Assembly (NCBI RefSeq): GCF_002868715.1
Contig: NZ_PKLZ01000018.1
Coordinates: 1 to 49,730 of the forward strand
Direction of reading: 5' to 3'
Length of the DNA stretch: 49,730 bases
Origin: Kineobactrum sediminis
GTDB taxonomy: Bacteria; Pseudomonadota; Gammaproteobacteria; Pseudomonadales; Halieaceae
The number at the start of each line of letters is the position of its first letter. Positions within the stretch are counted from its first letter, which is position 1. Below are positions 9,294 to 18,404 of the stretch, piece by piece. The position numbers were made by a program, and so were the translations under genes. The notes beneath the pieces are model-generated. The model saw only the letters and a program-made list of their open reading frames with translations. It did no database searches and was not told the origin of the DNA.

Positions 9294-10163
9294 GTGCAAG
9301 ACTTAAGCTACCTCATCAAGCCCCTGCTGCGCCTGTGTTACGACGCGGGGGAGCTGATTTGTGCGCATTATCACGCGCCCGGTGACTCCGGGTTGCAGGC
9401 CAAGGCTGACGAGTCCCCCCTTACCCACGCCGATCTCGACTCCCACATCCACCTGCGCGAGCAGCTGGCGGCGCTGACGCCGGGCTGGCCGCTGTTATCC
9501 GAGGAATCCTCTCCTGCCGAGAAGGCGCAACGCCACGGCTGGCAGCGCTTCTGGCTGGTGGACCCGCTGGACGGCACCAAGGAGTTTGTTGACGGTACCG
9601 GTGAGTTCACCATCAATATCGCCCTTATTGATGATCACCGTCCGGTGTTGGGGGTGTTGTATGTGCCCCTGCAAAAAACCGCCTATGTCGGCATTCCCGG
9701 CCAGTTGGCGGCGCGTTATACCCATGCGGAAGGTGAGACCTGGCAGCAGCACACGCTGGCAATACGCCGCCTTGACGATAATGTGCCGTTGACGGTACTG
9801 GCCAGCCGGCGGCACCGCAGCCCGCGATTGCACACGGTTCTGGACTGGCTGGAGGCTCGCCGCGGGCCCCTCGAGCGGGATAACAGCGGCAGTGCGCTCA
9901 AGTTCTGCCACCTGGCGGAGGGCCGGGGTGACTTTTATCCCCGCTTTTCGCCCTGCAGTGAATGGGATGTGGCGGCGGGCCAGGCGGTGGTGGAAGCGGC
10001 CGGCGGCAGTGTGCTGGGCATGGATGGCAAGCCCTTGCGCTATAATTGCCGCAAGACACTGTTAAGCCCGCATTTTTATGCCATCGGCGATGCCGGCCAC
10101 CCCCTGTGGCGCGATTTGCTGGCCAGCACCCCGGAATTTGAAGGCGCGGCGCCCGCTTCCTGA
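9294..10163 (+). CDS. cysQ: 3'(2'),5'-bisphosphate nucleotidase CysQ
   Basis: Inositol-monophosphatase-fold enzyme that removes the 3' phosphate from PAP, a by-product of sulfate assimilation. The metal-binding motif DPLDGTKEFV and the second motif WDVAAGQAVVEAAGG are present, with an EES acid pair near residue 65. The open frame extends upstream to 8928, but homology begins at the GTG at 9294 (VQDLSYLIKPLL), giving 289 residues, close to the family length. A TACAAT sequence at 9261-9266 could be a -10 element. The gene is divergent from yrfG. Confidence 0.93.
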   Translation: MQDLSYLIKPLLRLCYDAGELICAHYHAPGDSGLQAKADESPLTHADLDSHIHLREQLAALTPGWPLLSEESSPAEKAQRHGWQRFWLVDPLDGTKEFVDGTGEFTINIALIDDHRPVLGVLYVPLQKTAYVGIPGQLAARYTHAEGETWQQHTLAIRRLDDNVPLTVLASRRHRSPRLHTVLDWLEARRGPLERDNSGSALKFCHLAEGRGDFYPRFSPCSEWDVAAGQAVVEAAGGSVLGMDGKPLRYNCRKTLLSPHFYAIGDAGHPLWRDLLASTPEFEGAAPAS

Positions 10164-10243
10164 GGCAGAGCTTGTGTCGGTAATCCATGAGGGTATAAAG
10201 TTACCCGTTATCCTGTCAGCGCAGCGCTGGAGCCAGTGCCAAG

Positions 10244-10492
10244 ATGAATCAGCCACCCCGGAACCCGCCCGGTAACCACCGGGAAGACGCCGCCAACGAG
10301 GACATCTCCCCGGCGATGCGCCTGCTCCAGTTGATGGCGCGGCATCGGGCACTGGACGAAAAAATCGCCGAGCTGTACGAGTTTCCCTACAAAAACCAGA
10401 TTCTGCTGCAGCGCCTGAAGAAGGAGAAGCTACAGTTGAAGGACGCGATTGAATACCTCAAGGACGAGCTGATACCGGATCTCAACGCCTGA
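10244..10492 (+). CDS. YdcH/DUF465 family small protein
   Basis: An 82-residue protein. The C-terminal 50 residues form the DUF465/YdcH helical hairpin (MARHRALDEKIAELYEF followed by LKKEKLQLKDAIEYLKDEL), usually one per short cytoplasmic protein. The N-terminal 25 residues are polar and probably disordered. No function is established for the family. It lies between cysQ and a secreted metallohydrolase, with an 80-bp gap after cysQ. Confidence 0.85.
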   Translation: MNQPPRNPPGNHREDAANEDISPAMRLLQLMARHRALDEKIAELYEFPYKNQILLQRLKKEKLQLKDAIEYLKDELIPDLNA

Positions 10493-10567
10493 AGCCCGAC
10501 CGGCTCACCTGTGTGTTGGCCGCAAACCGGTCGGCGCATCCACAAGAACGACACAGGAGCACGTATT

Positions 10568-11461
10568 ATGCGCAAACCTGGCCTGCTTACTCTTGTCGCC
10601 TGCTGCATGCTGGCGCTGCCCGCGATTGCGGACAATCATGATGAGTCGCCCTCGGTAAAGGTCACCGCCCTGGAGGGCCCGCTTTACCTGCTGCAGGGCC
10701 GCGGGGGCAATGTGGTTGCCTCGGTTGGGGACGATGGTGTGCTGATGATTGATGACGACTACCGCGAAATGGCGCCCGCCTATGTGGACGCGCTGGAATC
10801 CCTCGCAGGGGAGGGGGCCAGCCCAGCCTTTGTACTGAATACCCACTGGCACCTGGATCACACAGGTGGTAACCGCTTATGGGGCGAGCGCGGGGCTGTC
10901 ATTGTGGCCCACACCAATGTGCGCAAGCGCATGGGGAGCCGGCAGGAAATGAAGGCCATGAACCGGGTGATTGAGGCCAGCCCTGCCAGTGCGCTGCCGG
11001 TCGTCACCTTCGATGATTCCCTGGCGGTCCATTTCAATGGTGATGACCTTGAGGTACAACACTACGCCGCCGGCCATACCGACGGCGACAGCGTGGTATA
11101 TTTCACCGGCCAGAACGTGTTGCACATGGGCGACCTGTTCTTCAACGGTCGTTTTCCCTTTGTGGATATTGGCTCCGGGGGCACGGTGCCCGGTTATAAG
11201 GCCGCGGTAACCGACATACTCACCCGGGTGGATAACGCGACCGTGATCGTGCCCGGCCACGGCGCCCTGGCCAACAAGGCGGACCTGCTGAGCTATCTCA
11301 ATATGCTCAATACCACTACCGCCCTGGTACGCGACAAGCTGGCCGCCGGGGAGTCGGTGGAGAGTATCATTGAGGAGGGCCTGGGCGACGAGTGGGAAGG
11401 CTGGGGTAGCGGCTTTATCGATGAGGCAACCTGGATCGGGTTTATTGCCAACAGCCCCTGA
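10568..11461 (+). CDS. Secreted metallo-beta-lactamase-fold hydrolase
   Basis: A 297-residue protein with an N-terminal signal peptide (MRKPGLLTLVACCMLALPAIA) and an MBL fold. Zinc ligands are visible as THWHLDHTGGN (HxHxDH), a His in AGHTDGD, the Asp of HMGDLFF and the late His of VPGHG. The start at 10568 is chosen because AGGAG lies upstream and the signal peptide begins there. It resembles the periplasmic cyclase/QAPRTP-like MBL proteins rather than antibiotic-degrading enzymes. The substrate is not predictable. Confidence 0.88.
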   Translation: MRKPGLLTLVACCMLALPAIADNHDESPSVKVTALEGPLYLLQGRGGNVVASVGDDGVLMIDDDYREMAPAYVDALESLAGEGASPAFVLNTHWHLDHTGGNRLWGERGAVIVAHTNVRKRMGSRQEMKAMNRVIEASPASALPVVTFDDSLAVHFNGDDLEVQHYAAGHTDGDSVVYFTGQNVLHMGDLFFNGRFPFVDIGSGGTVPGYKAAVTDILTRVDNATVIVPGHGALANKADLLSYLNMLNTTTALVRDKLAAGESVESIIEEGLGDEWEGWGSGFIDEATWIGFIANSP

Positions 11462-11523
11462 TCGCACAGGCCAAAATCAGCCCGGTGTGCTGCGTGGGGG
11501 CTCTTAAGTAATTGCCGGGCCCC

Positions 11524-11988
11524 TTAACAAGCACGCCCTTCAATCGCCAGCAGTTGCCGCTTTAGCGGCAGCCCGCCGCCAAAGCCGGTGAGGGAGCCAT
11601 CGGCGCCGATCACCCGGTGGCAGGGCACCACGATAGGCAGCGGATTGCGGCCATTTGCACCACCCACGGCACGCACCGCTTTGGGATTATTGATCGCCAG
11701 GGCGATATCCCGGTAACTGCGCACTTCACCAAAGGGAATTTGCCGCAGGGCCTGCCAGACGCTTTGCTGGAAGGGCGTACCCTTGCCCGCCAGCGGCAGG
11801 CTGAAGTCCCGGCGCTGCCCATTAAAATATTCCTGTAGCTGTTTTTTTGCCGCCTTCAGTACCGGCTCCGGTTGCGAGCTATTGGCTTCACCGCTGTGGT
11901 GATCGGGGAAGTGGATCGCCACCAGGTGTTCGCCTTCGCTTACCAGCTGCAGCGGCCCCAATGGGCTGTCCATGATGATTGCGGGCAT
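11524..11988 (-). CDS. ogt: Methylated-DNA--protein-cysteine methyltransferase
   Basis: A 154-residue suicide alkyltransferase that removes alkyl groups from O6-alkylguanine. The active-site motif PCHRVIGADGSLTGFGGGL is intact with the acceptor Cys, and the arginine-finger helix-turn-helix region VRAVGGANGRNP precedes it. The length and absence of an AraC domain match Ogt rather than Ada. It converges on the metallohydrolase gene; 62 bp separate them with no convincing terminator. Confidence 0.95.
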   Translation of the reverse strand: MPAIIMDSPLGPLQLVSEGEHLVAIHFPDHHSGEANSSQPEPVLKAAKKQLQEYFNGQRRDFSLPLAGKGTPFQQSVWQALRQIPFGEVRSYRDIALAINNPKAVRAVGGANGRNPLPIVVPCHRVIGADGSLTGFGGGLPLKRQLLAIEGRAC

Positions 11989-12125
11989 AATAACGCCTCC
12001 GTGGGCGAGTTAGCGGGCAGTAACCGGTTGATACCCTGGCGATCCCGGGTGGGCTATACTGGCGCCATTAACGTGTGACAATAATCCCGGCTGTGCCCGG
12101 GAGTCAATTGCGCAGGAACTTGCTC

Positions 12126-13364
12126 ATGGATTTATTGGTTTACGCAGTGCCCTTCTTTGTGCTCGCCATGCTGGTGGAGCTGGCGTATGGCTGGCGCAAG
12201 CAACGCAACACCTATCGCCTTAACGACAGTGTCGGCAGCCTGTTTCTGGGTACCCTCAGTGAGGCCCAGCGGTTCCTGACCCTGGGGGCCGGCGGCTACG
12301 TGTACTACCTGATTACCGAGTACTTTTCACTGCCGCTGATGGATGCCGGCCACTGGCTTACCTGGCTGCTGGCCTTCGTGCTCTATGATTTCTGCTATTA
12401 CTGGCTGCACCGCATGGGCCACGAACGCACTATCCTCTGGGCAGCCCACGTGGCCCATCACCAGAGCGAGGAGTACAACCTGAGTACCGCGCTGCGCCAG
12501 ACCAGCACCGGCTTCCTGTTGGGCTGGCTGTTCTATATCCCCATGTTCCTGCTGGGGATTCCGGCGGAAGTGGTGGTCACGGTGGGCGCCCTGAATCTCA
12601 TCTACCAGTTCTGGGTGCACACCCGGCACGTGCCCAAGCTGGGCTGGTATGAGTGGGTTTTTGTCACCCCCTCCAACCACCGGGTTCATCACGCGCAGAA
12701 TGACATTTACCTGGACCGCAATTACGGGGGCGTATTTATTCTCTGGGACCGGATATTCGGCACCTTTCAGGAGGAGCTGGACGAGGAACCCTGTATTTAT
12801 GGTATTCGCGGGCCGCTCCGGTCCTTCAGCCCGGTGAAGGCGCTTACCCACATTTACGTCGATATGGCCAGGGACAGCTGGCATGCGCGCCGCTGGCAGG
12901 ACAAGCTCAAGGTCTGGGTGGCCCGCAATGGCTGGCGTCCGGAGGACGTGGCCCAACGGTTCCCGCGGCCCAAGAGCGAGCTGGCGGATTTTGAGAAATA
13001 CGACCCCGCAATACCCGCGTCCGTGGCCTGGTATGCCTTCTTCCAGTTGATGGCCGTGGTGGTGGTGCTCAACACCCTGCAGCTGGGCGAAGTCGCCTAT
13101 TCGATAGCGGCGCTGGTGATAGCGGGCTTGCTGGCGACAACAGTGACCACTGCCCTGTGGCTGGACGGAGGCGAGCCATCGCGAGTATTGCGCTGGGACG
13201 TTTTGCGGCTGGCGGGCATTGCCGGGTTACTGGCGAGCGGCTGGTTGCTGGGCTCCGCTGAACCGATAATGCCGGTAATAGCAGGCTACCTGCTGCTTAA
13301 CCTGCTGTGGCTGCCGGTATTTATGAAGCCGTTGCTGCGCCGCGCCGCCACCCAGCCGGTGTAG
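12126..13364 (+). CDS. Sterol desaturase / fatty-acid hydroxylase family membrane protein
   Basis: Integral membrane di-iron enzyme of about 412 residues. The histidine clusters are visible as HRMGHE (about residue 98), HVAHHQSEEYN (about 113) and SNHRVHHAQN (about 185). Several membrane segments precede the motifs, and three more hydrophobic helices follow from about residue 300. The ATG at 12126 follows AGGAACTTGCTC; an upstream ATG at 12075 is less likely. Family members oxidise sterols, fatty-acid chains or ether lipids. The long C-terminal membrane extension resembles alkylglycerol-monooxygenase-like proteins, but the substrate is uncertain. Confidence 0.88.
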   Translation: MDLLVYAVPFFVLAMLVELAYGWRKQRNTYRLNDSVGSLFLGTLSEAQRFLTLGAGGYVYYLITEYFSLPLMDAGHWLTWLLAFVLYDFCYYWLHRMGHERTILWAAHVAHHQSEEYNLSTALRQTSTGFLLGWLFYIPMFLLGIPAEVVVTVGALNLIYQFWVHTRHVPKLGWYEWVFVTPSNHRVHHAQNDIYLDRNYGGVFILWDRIFGTFQEELDEEPCIYGIRGPLRSFSPVKALTHIYVDMARDSWHARRWQDKLKVWVARNGWRPEDVAQRFPRPKSELADFEKYDPAIPASVAWYAFFQLMAVVVVLNTLQLGEVAYSIAALVIAGLLATTVTTALWLDGGEPSRVLRWDVLRLAGIAGLLASGWLLGSAEPIMPVIAGYLLLNLLWLPVFMKPLLRRAATQPV

Positions 13365-13402
13365 CGGCGCCAGGTATTTCCTCCGGCGTAAGGAGCTCGA
13401 TA

Positions 13403-13891
13403 CTAATACTGTCTGCCTTTACCCTTGCCGTTGCCCTGGTGCATGCCGCCGCGCTCCCCGGGCATTTCGTCGGGCATTGAGCGGCCCTGTTCCTTGGCGC
13501 GCTCCTTCATTTTTTCGTGGTGTTGTTTCCGGTATTCCATGCGCTCTTCTTCGCTCTTCATGGACTGCATCGCTTCGCGGTGCTCCCGACGCTCTTTCTC
13601 TGTCATCATTTCCGACCCGTAAGTCTGCCCTCGCTCCTTGGCGCGTTCCTTCATTTTTTCATGATGCTTTTTCATGTACTCCCGGCGTTCTTCCTCGCTC
13701 TTCATGGATTGCATCGCTTCGCGGTGCTCCCGGCGCTCTTCCGCTGTCATCATTTTCGAGCCGTAATCCTGCTCGCGTTCATCACTCCGTGGCTCTGCCC
13801 GGCTTTGGTCCTGCTCCTGGGCCTGGCTCATTGCCGGCTGCAGGCAAATCATGGCGCCGGCGAGAAACAGGTAAGGTAAAGATGCTTTCAT
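13403..13891 (-). CDS. Secreted charged helical repeat protein
   Basis: A 162-residue protein not assigned to a family. A signal peptide covers about residues 1-25 (MKASLPYLFLAGAMICLQPA). Residues 43-90 and 91-138 are two nearly identical 48-residue repeats beginning YGS(K/E)MMT, rich in Glu, Arg, Lys, Met and His and predicted wholly helical. The tail is Gly/Met/Lys-rich. The start at 13891 is chosen for the signal peptide and the GAGGG upstream. The Met/His-rich amphipathic repeats recall Spy-like periplasmic chaperones or metal-binding proteins, but no motif proves this. It converges on the sterol-desaturase-family gene. Confidence 0.7.
   Translation of the reverse strand: MKASLPYLFLAGAMICLQPAMSQAQEQDQSRAEPRSDEREQDYGSKMMTAEERREHREAMQSMKSEEERREYMKKHHEKMKERAKERGQTYGSEMMTEKERREHREAMQSMKSEEERMEYRKQHHEKMKERAKEQGRSMPDEMPGERGGMHQGNGKGKGRQY
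13478..13765 (-). repeat. Two 144-bp tandem coding repeats
   Basis: 13622-13765 and 13478-13621 encode the two 48-residue units of the secreted helical protein. Unit length is a multiple of three and the protein copies differ at about nine positions, so this is an in-frame tandem duplication. Confidence 0.85.
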
Positions 13892-14011
13892 GGTGGGGCC
13901 CTCATAGCGAAGATTGCTAATCGATTGCGCACCTGAATGACCGTGCGTAAGCAACAAGCATAGTCTCTTTTCAGCAGACCGCTTTTGCCGGGAGATAGTT
14001 GTAGGAGTAAT

Positions 14012-14362
14012 TCAGATGCTGGGATGGTAACGCACCGCCCACAGGGCGCGTGCGCAGAGAATCACCACCAGCAGGTCAGAAGCGGTGCGCAATAACTGCA
14101 GTGGTGTCCATGGCCAGGGCAGTCCCTGTACCACCGGCAGTATGGCGAAGGTGCCGCAGATACCGATAGTCATGAACAGGGTGAAGCGTGAGCGCCCGAA
14201 CAGGCCGATGGCGAGCAACAGATAAATGCTGCCACTCAGGGCCATGAGCAGGATCTCGTCGGTGAGCCGGAAGCGCCACAAGCCGCTGATCTGCCATACG
14301 CCGCTGACGGTCACGATTGCCGCGGCGCTGTAACGCTGGATTTTTACTGGCCGCTCAAGCAT
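14012..14362 (-). CDS. Small integral membrane protein, last gene of the liu operon
   Basis: A protein of about 116 residues with four hydrophobic segments (for example EILLMALSGSIYLLLAIGLF and LFMTIGICGTFAILPVVQGL) and no recognised domain. Its ATG is 4 bases after the liuE stop, so it is probably translated with the operon. A longer frame reaches 14503, but that part overlaps liuE and is not favoured. Function unknown; a role linked to leucine catabolism is only suggested by position. Confidence 0.65.
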   Translation of the reverse strand: MLERPVKIQRYSAAAIVTVSGVWQISGLWRFRLTDEILLMALSGSIYLLLAIGLFGRSRFTLFMTIGICGTFAILPVVQGLPWPWTPLQLLRTASDLLVVILCARALWAVRYHPSI

Positions 14363-14366
14363 CTGT

Positions 14367-15281
14367 TTATTCCCCGCTGTGGCTCCCGCTGGCAAGGGCC
14401 CTGGCAACCTTTGAGCCGCTGGTACGCCCGAGTGCAGCGGATATCCTGTTGCCGGCGGCAACCAGCGCCGGCAGGTTGATGCCGGTGCCGATATCCAGCC
14501 CATTGAGCATATAAACTACATCCTCGGTGGCGACATTACCCGAGGCACCCCGGGCATAGGGACAACCGCCGAGGCCCGCGACAGAGGCATCAATGGTGCC
14601 GATGCCGTGCTGTAGCGCTACCAGTATATTGGCCAGCGCCTGGCCGTAGGTATCGTGGCAGTGAATCGCCAGCTGCGCGGGCGCCGTATCCGCCAGTATG
14701 ACCTCCAGCAGTTTCCGCATGCTGCCTGGGGTGCCGGTGCCAATGGTATCGCCCAGTGACACTTCATAACAGCCCATTCCCAGCAGGGCGCGGGTGACCT
14801 GTGCCACCGCCCCGGGTGCAATCTCCCCCTCATAGGGGCATCCTAAAACGCACGACACATAGCCGCGCACCGGCAGGCCCGCGGACTTCGCGGCGGCCAT
14901 CACCGGCTCAAAGCGCTGCAGGCTGTCGCTGATGCTGCAATTGATATTTCTTTGGGAGAAAGACTCCGAGGCTGCGCCAAATACCGCCACTTCATCCGCG
15001 CCGGCCGCCAGCGCCCGTTCAAAGCCCCGTAGGTTCGGGGTCAGGGCGCTATAGCGCACTCCGGGGCGTCTGTTGAGGCCGGCAAAGACCGCATCGCTGT
15101 CCGCCATCTGCGGAATCCATTTCGGGTTCACGAAACTGCCTGCCTCAATGACGCGCAGGCCAGCGTCGGCAAGATCGTCCAGCAGCTGCAGCTTGGCCGC
15201 CAGGGGTATGGTGCCCGGTTCATTCTGCAGGCCGTCCCGCGGGCCGACCTCCACCAGGGTGACGCGTGTGGGCAGGGCCAT
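14367..15281 (-). CDS. liuE: Hydroxymethylglutaryl-CoA lyase
   Basis: Cleaves 3-hydroxy-3-methylglutaryl-CoA to acetoacetate and acetyl-CoA, the last step of leucine catabolism. The 304-residue TIM-barrel protein has [14 protein letters not shown] at the N-terminus (Asp and Arg of the metal/catalytic site), [11 protein letters not shown], the metal-ligand motif [14 protein letters not shown], and [20 protein letters not shown] with the catalytic Cys. The stop of liuD directly abuts its start, so the two are coupled. Confidence 0.97.
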   Translation of the reverse strand: MALPTRVTLVEVGPRDGLQNEPGTIPLAAKLQLLDDLADAGLRVIEAGSFVNPKWIPQMADSDAVFAGLNRRPGVRYSALTPNLRGFERALAAGADEVAVFGAASESFSQRNINCSISDSLQRFEPVMAAAKSAGLPVRGYVSCVLGCPYEGEIAPGAVAQVTRALLGMGCYEVSLGDTIGTGTPGSMRKLLEVILADTAPAQLAIHCHDTYGQALANILVALQHGIGTIDASVAGLGGCPYARGASGNVATEDVVYMLNGLDIGTGINLPALVAAGNRISAALGRTSGSKVARALASGSHSGE

Positions 15282-17285
15282 TTACGCACCCTCCTCGGTA
15301 GGGGTGAAGGCCAGCAACTCGGCACCGCCGGCCACCAGGTCGCCCGCCTTGAAATAGAACTGCTCAACCACACCGGCGCTGGGCGCGCGTATTGTGTGCT
15401 CCATCTTCATTGCCTCCATGACCAGCAGGGGAGTCTTTGCGTCAACCAGGCTGCCGGCCTCAACCAGCAGGGTCACCACGGTACCGTTCATCGGCGCTGC
15501 AAGGCCGCCTTTTGCTGTGCTTTCATCGGCCTCACCGGTGTCGGGCTTTATGTGGCGGAAGTGACAGGCGCCGTCCGCCAGGTACAGGGTATAGCCATCT
15601 TCCGTTTGCGCAAGGGTACCGCGCTGGCGGTGACCGGCGAGCTCCAGGTGCAGCTGGTCTGCCTCCAGGCAGCCCCGCAGGAGTGCGCTGCGGCCATTGC
15701 CGTTGACCCGATAGCTGCCGTCCCGGAGTTGCTCCACTGTTACCGGGAAGGTCTGCTGGTGCAGTTGCAGCACAAAATGATGGGCATGGGGTTCGTTCAG
15801 GCGCCAGCCGTTACCGCTGTGCCAGGGCGACCAGGGATCGGTGCAGGAGCGTCGTTCAGTCTGCTGTTGCTGGTGCAGCAGCAGCGCCAGTGCCGCCAGC
15901 GGCAGTTCCCGCTCCAGGTCCTGGGGCCGTTTGCGGAACACAAGGTCGTTGTGGCGCTCGATAAAACCGGTATCCAGCTCGGCACGCTGGAAGGGCCCCG
16001 AGCTTGCCAGGTTGTAGAGGAAATCCAGATTGGTGATGGTGCCGCCAATGCGGTACTCCGCCAGCGCGGTGGTGAGCCGTTGCAGGGCGCGCTCGCGGGA
16101 TTCATCCCAGACAATGAGTTTGGCAATCATCGGATCGTAATAAACGCTGATTTCGTCACCCTGCTGCACGCCGGTATCCACCCGCACATGCAGTGACTCT
16201 GCCGGTGGTTGCAGATAGGCCAGGTTGCCGGTCACCGGCAGAAAATCGTTATCCGGGTCTTCCGCGTAAATGCGGGCCTCAAAGGCGTGGCCGTGCACGG
16301 TCACTTGGGCCTGCGCCAACGGCAGCGGTTCACCGGCGGCCACGCGCAATTGCCATTCCACCAGGTCCTGCCCGGTCACCATTTCGGTAACGGGGTGTTC
16401 CACCTGCAGGCGGGTATTCATCTCCATGAAATAGAAGCTGCCGTCTTCATCCAGCAGAAACTCCACCGTGCCCGCGCCGCGGTAGTCAATGGCCTGGGCG
16501 GCCTGCACCGCGGTATTGCCCATGGCTTCGCGCAGGGCGGCGGTCATGCCCGGGGCCGGCGCCTCTTCAATCACCTTTTGATGTCGGCGTTGCACCGAGC
16601 AATCCCGCTCCGCCAGGTAAATGCCGTTGCCATGGTTGTCGCAGAACACCTGCACTTCCACGTGGCGGGGTTTGGTCAGGTATTTCTCCACCAGCATGGT
16701 GGCATCGCCAAAACTGGCACTGGATTCACGCTGGGCGGCGGCGAGCGCCTCGTCGAATTCGGCCCCCGACCAGACCTGGCGCATGCCCTTGCCGCCACCG
16801 CCGGCGGTGGCCTTGAGCAGCACCGGGTAACCCATTTTTTCGGCCTCTGCGCGCAGCAGTTCCGGGCTCTGGTCCGCATCGTGGTAACCCGGTACCAGGG
16901 GCACGCCGGCGGCGCCCATGATGTGCTTGGCGGCGGATTTGGAACCCATGGCTTCAATGGCGGCAGTGGGCGGACCGACAAAACAAATATCGTTATCCGC
17001 ACAGGCCCGGGCAAAACCCGCGTTTTCCGACAGAAAGCCGTATCCCGGGTGAATGGCCCCGGCGCCGGTGCTGCGTGCGGCCTCGATAATCTTTTCAATC
17101 ACCAGGTAGCTCTCCCGCGCCGGAGCCGGGCCGATATGCACGGCCTCGTCCGCCAGCTGGACATGCAGTGCATCGCGGTCCGCATCGGAGTACACCGCAA
17201 CAGTGGCAATGCCCAGGCGACGCGCGGTCTTGATAATGCGGCAGGCGATCTCGCCACGGTTGGCTATCAACAATTTGTTAAACAT
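15282..17285 (-). CDS. liuD: Methylcrotonyl-CoA carboxylase, biotin carboxylase/carrier subunit
   Basis: A 667-residue alpha subunit carrying biotin carboxylase and biotin carrier domains. The N-terminal FNKLLIANRGEIACRII, the ATP-grasp glycine loop KATAGGGGKGMR (about residue 160), the metal-binding EMNTRLQVEHPVTE and the C-terminal biotin attachment site VMEAMKMEH are all visible. With LiuB it carboxylates 3-methylcrotonyl-CoA. It is separated from liuC by 2 bases. The BirA ligase encoded at 22020 presumably biotinylates the Lys in MKM. Confidence 0.97.
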   Translation of the reverse strand: MFNKLLIANRGEIACRIIKTARRLGIATVAVYSDADRDALHVQLADEAVHIGPAPARESYLVIEKIIEAARSTGAGAIHPGYGFLSENAGFARACADNDICFVGPPTAAIEAMGSKSAAKHIMGAAGVPLVPGYHDADQSPELLRAEAEKMGYPVLLKATAGGGGKGMRQVWSGAEFDEALAAAQRESSASFGDATMLVEKYLTKPRHVEVQVFCDNHGNGIYLAERDCSVQRRHQKVIEEAPAPGMTAALREAMGNTAVQAAQAIDYRGAGTVEFLLDEDGSFYFMEMNTRLQVEHPVTEMVTGQDLVEWQLRVAAGEPLPLAQAQVTVHGHAFEARIYAEDPDNDFLPVTGNLAYLQPPAESLHVRVDTGVQQGDEISVYYDPMIAKLIVWDESRERALQRLTTALAEYRIGGTITNLDFLYNLASSGPFQRAELDTGFIERHNDLVFRKRPQDLERELPLAALALLLHQQQQTERRSCTDPWSPWHSGNGWRLNEPHAHHFVLQLHQQTFPVTVEQLRDGSYRVNGNGRSALLRGCLEADQLHLELAGHRQRGTLAQTEDGYTLYLADGACHFRHIKPDTGEADESTAKGGLAAPMNGTVVTLLVEAGSLVDAKTPLLVMEAMKMEHTIRAPSAGVVEQFYFKAGDLVAGGAELLAFTPTEEGA

Positions 17286-17287
17286 GT

Positions 17288-18079
17288 TCAGTTCCCGAGC
17301 CAGTTGGGTTTACGTTTTTCCAGGAAGGCGGCAAGCCCCTCCTGGCCTTCGTGGGATACGCGGATGTGGGCAATACGGGCGCAGGTATCTTCTATCAGGC
17401 TGCCGTTGAGTTCCTGCCCGGCCACATCCCTGATCAGGTCCTTGGCGGCACGCACGGCCTTCGGGCCGTTCGCCAGTAACGCGTCCACCAGTGCGTTGAC
17501 TTCGCTGTCCAGCGCCTCCTCATCGGCTATCTCGGTAATCAGTTCCATTTGCAGCGCTCGATGTGCATCAAAACGCTCGCCGGTGAGGAAGTACCGGCGC
17601 GCGGCGCGTTCTCCAATCGCCCTGATCACATAGGGGCTGATGGTGGCGGGTATCAGGCCGATCTTCACCTCTGACAGCGAGAAGCTGGCGCCCCGGGTTG
17701 CCACCGCCATATCGCAGCAGCTCACCAGCCCCACCGCGCCCCCGAATGCGGCACCCTGCACCCGGGCAATGGTGGGCTGGGGCAGCTCGAACAGGGCTTT
17801 CAGCATGCCCGCCAGTCCCTCGGCGTCGCGCAGGTTGTGGCCGTAATCGTAGCCGGCCATGCGTTTCATGTAGTCGAGGTCCGCACCGGCGGAGAAGTTC
17901 TTGCCATTGGAGGCGAGCACCACCACGCGCACATCGTCGCGTTCGGCCAGTGCGTCAAACACGCGACGGAGTTCGGCGATGATGGTGTCGTCGAAGGCAT
18001 TGTGCTTGTCGGGATTGTTGAGTGTCACCGTGGTGATGCCGCGGGGATCGGTGTGGGTGATGACTGTGTCGGTGTTCAT
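17288..18079 (-). CDS. liuC: Methylglutaconyl-CoA hydratase
   Basis: Crotonase-fold enzyme of 263 residues that hydrates 3-methylglutaconyl-CoA to HMG-CoA. The oxyanion-hole segments are NGKNFSAGADLDYMKRM and GAAFGGAVGLVSCCD. The open frame runs further upstream, but homology begins at MNTDTVITHTDPRG (18079), with AGGGG about 10 bases upstream. The far N-terminal extension would read through the palindromic element and is rejected. First liu gene after the intergenic repeat region. Confidence 0.94.
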   Translation of the reverse strand: MNTDTVITHTDPRGITTVTLNNPDKHNAFDDTIIAELRRVFDALAERDDVRVVVLASNGKNFSAGADLDYMKRMAGYDYGHNLRDAEGLAGMLKALFELPQPTIARVQGAAFGGAVGLVSCCDMAVATRGASFSLSEVKIGLIPATISPYVIRAIGERAARRYFLTGERFDAHRALQMELITEIADEEALDSEVNALVDALLANGPKAVRAAKDLIRDVAGQELNGSLIEDTCARIAHIRVSHEGQEGLAAFLEKRKPNWLGN

Positions 18080-18158
18080 AGTGTGTGGCCCCTGGTTGAT
18101 AATGTTTTTAACGAGTTCGATATTGTTCTTAACGCCTTTGGGCGCTGGCACTGGAAGA

Positions 18159-18254
18159 ATGCGCGGGGGCAGACGGGACACGCCACAAGTACGTCCCTGT
18201 AGGCTCGGCGGCGGCCCTCCATGGCCGCCGACGGTCCCGTCTACCCCCGCGCAT
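18159..18254. repeat. Palindromic element A
   Basis: Outer arms 18159-18179 and 18234-18254 are a 21-bp inverted repeat with one mismatch. Inside, 18209-18216 and 18223-18230 form an 8-bp GC-only hairpin with a 6-base loop. The layout and inner core parallel element B at 18402-18509: on the minus strand both have a GGCC-ATGGA-(A/G)-GGCC hairpin followed by a related stretch of about 20 bases matching at about 15 positions. The outer arms of A and B are unrelated. It lies in the untranslated gap between liuB and liuC. Confidence 0.85.
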
Positions 18255-18305
18255 CCTCCCATTGCCTCGAATTCCGTACTTCGATAAGCATTTCGATAAT
18301 TTTCC

Positions 18306-18404
18306 CGAATCAGAATCCCGCGCTACGTCCAGATCCTCCGAACCACAATCTCGCGCGAGGTTCAGGTCCCCAGAAACAGAATTCCGCGCGGGATTCAGGG
18401 TCCG
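18306..18404. repeat. Three degenerate 33-bp tandem repeats
   Basis: Units at 18306-18338, 18339-18371 and 18372-18404 align without gaps, each with a (C/A)GAA..CA.AAT..CGCGC core and a GGTTCAGG-like end. The last unit runs into the left arm of palindromic element B. The unit is a multiple of three and is open on the minus strand, but no start or ribosome site supports a gene. Function unknown. Confidence 0.7.

Noticed and set aside
16209..17633. 474-codon plus-strand open frame opposite liuD and liuC
   Set aside because: Shadow of the GC-rich liuD/liuC genes; low-complexity composition and no recognisable domain.
18306..18404. 33-bp repeats as a short CRISPR
   Set aside because: Units are tandem without spacers and degenerate.
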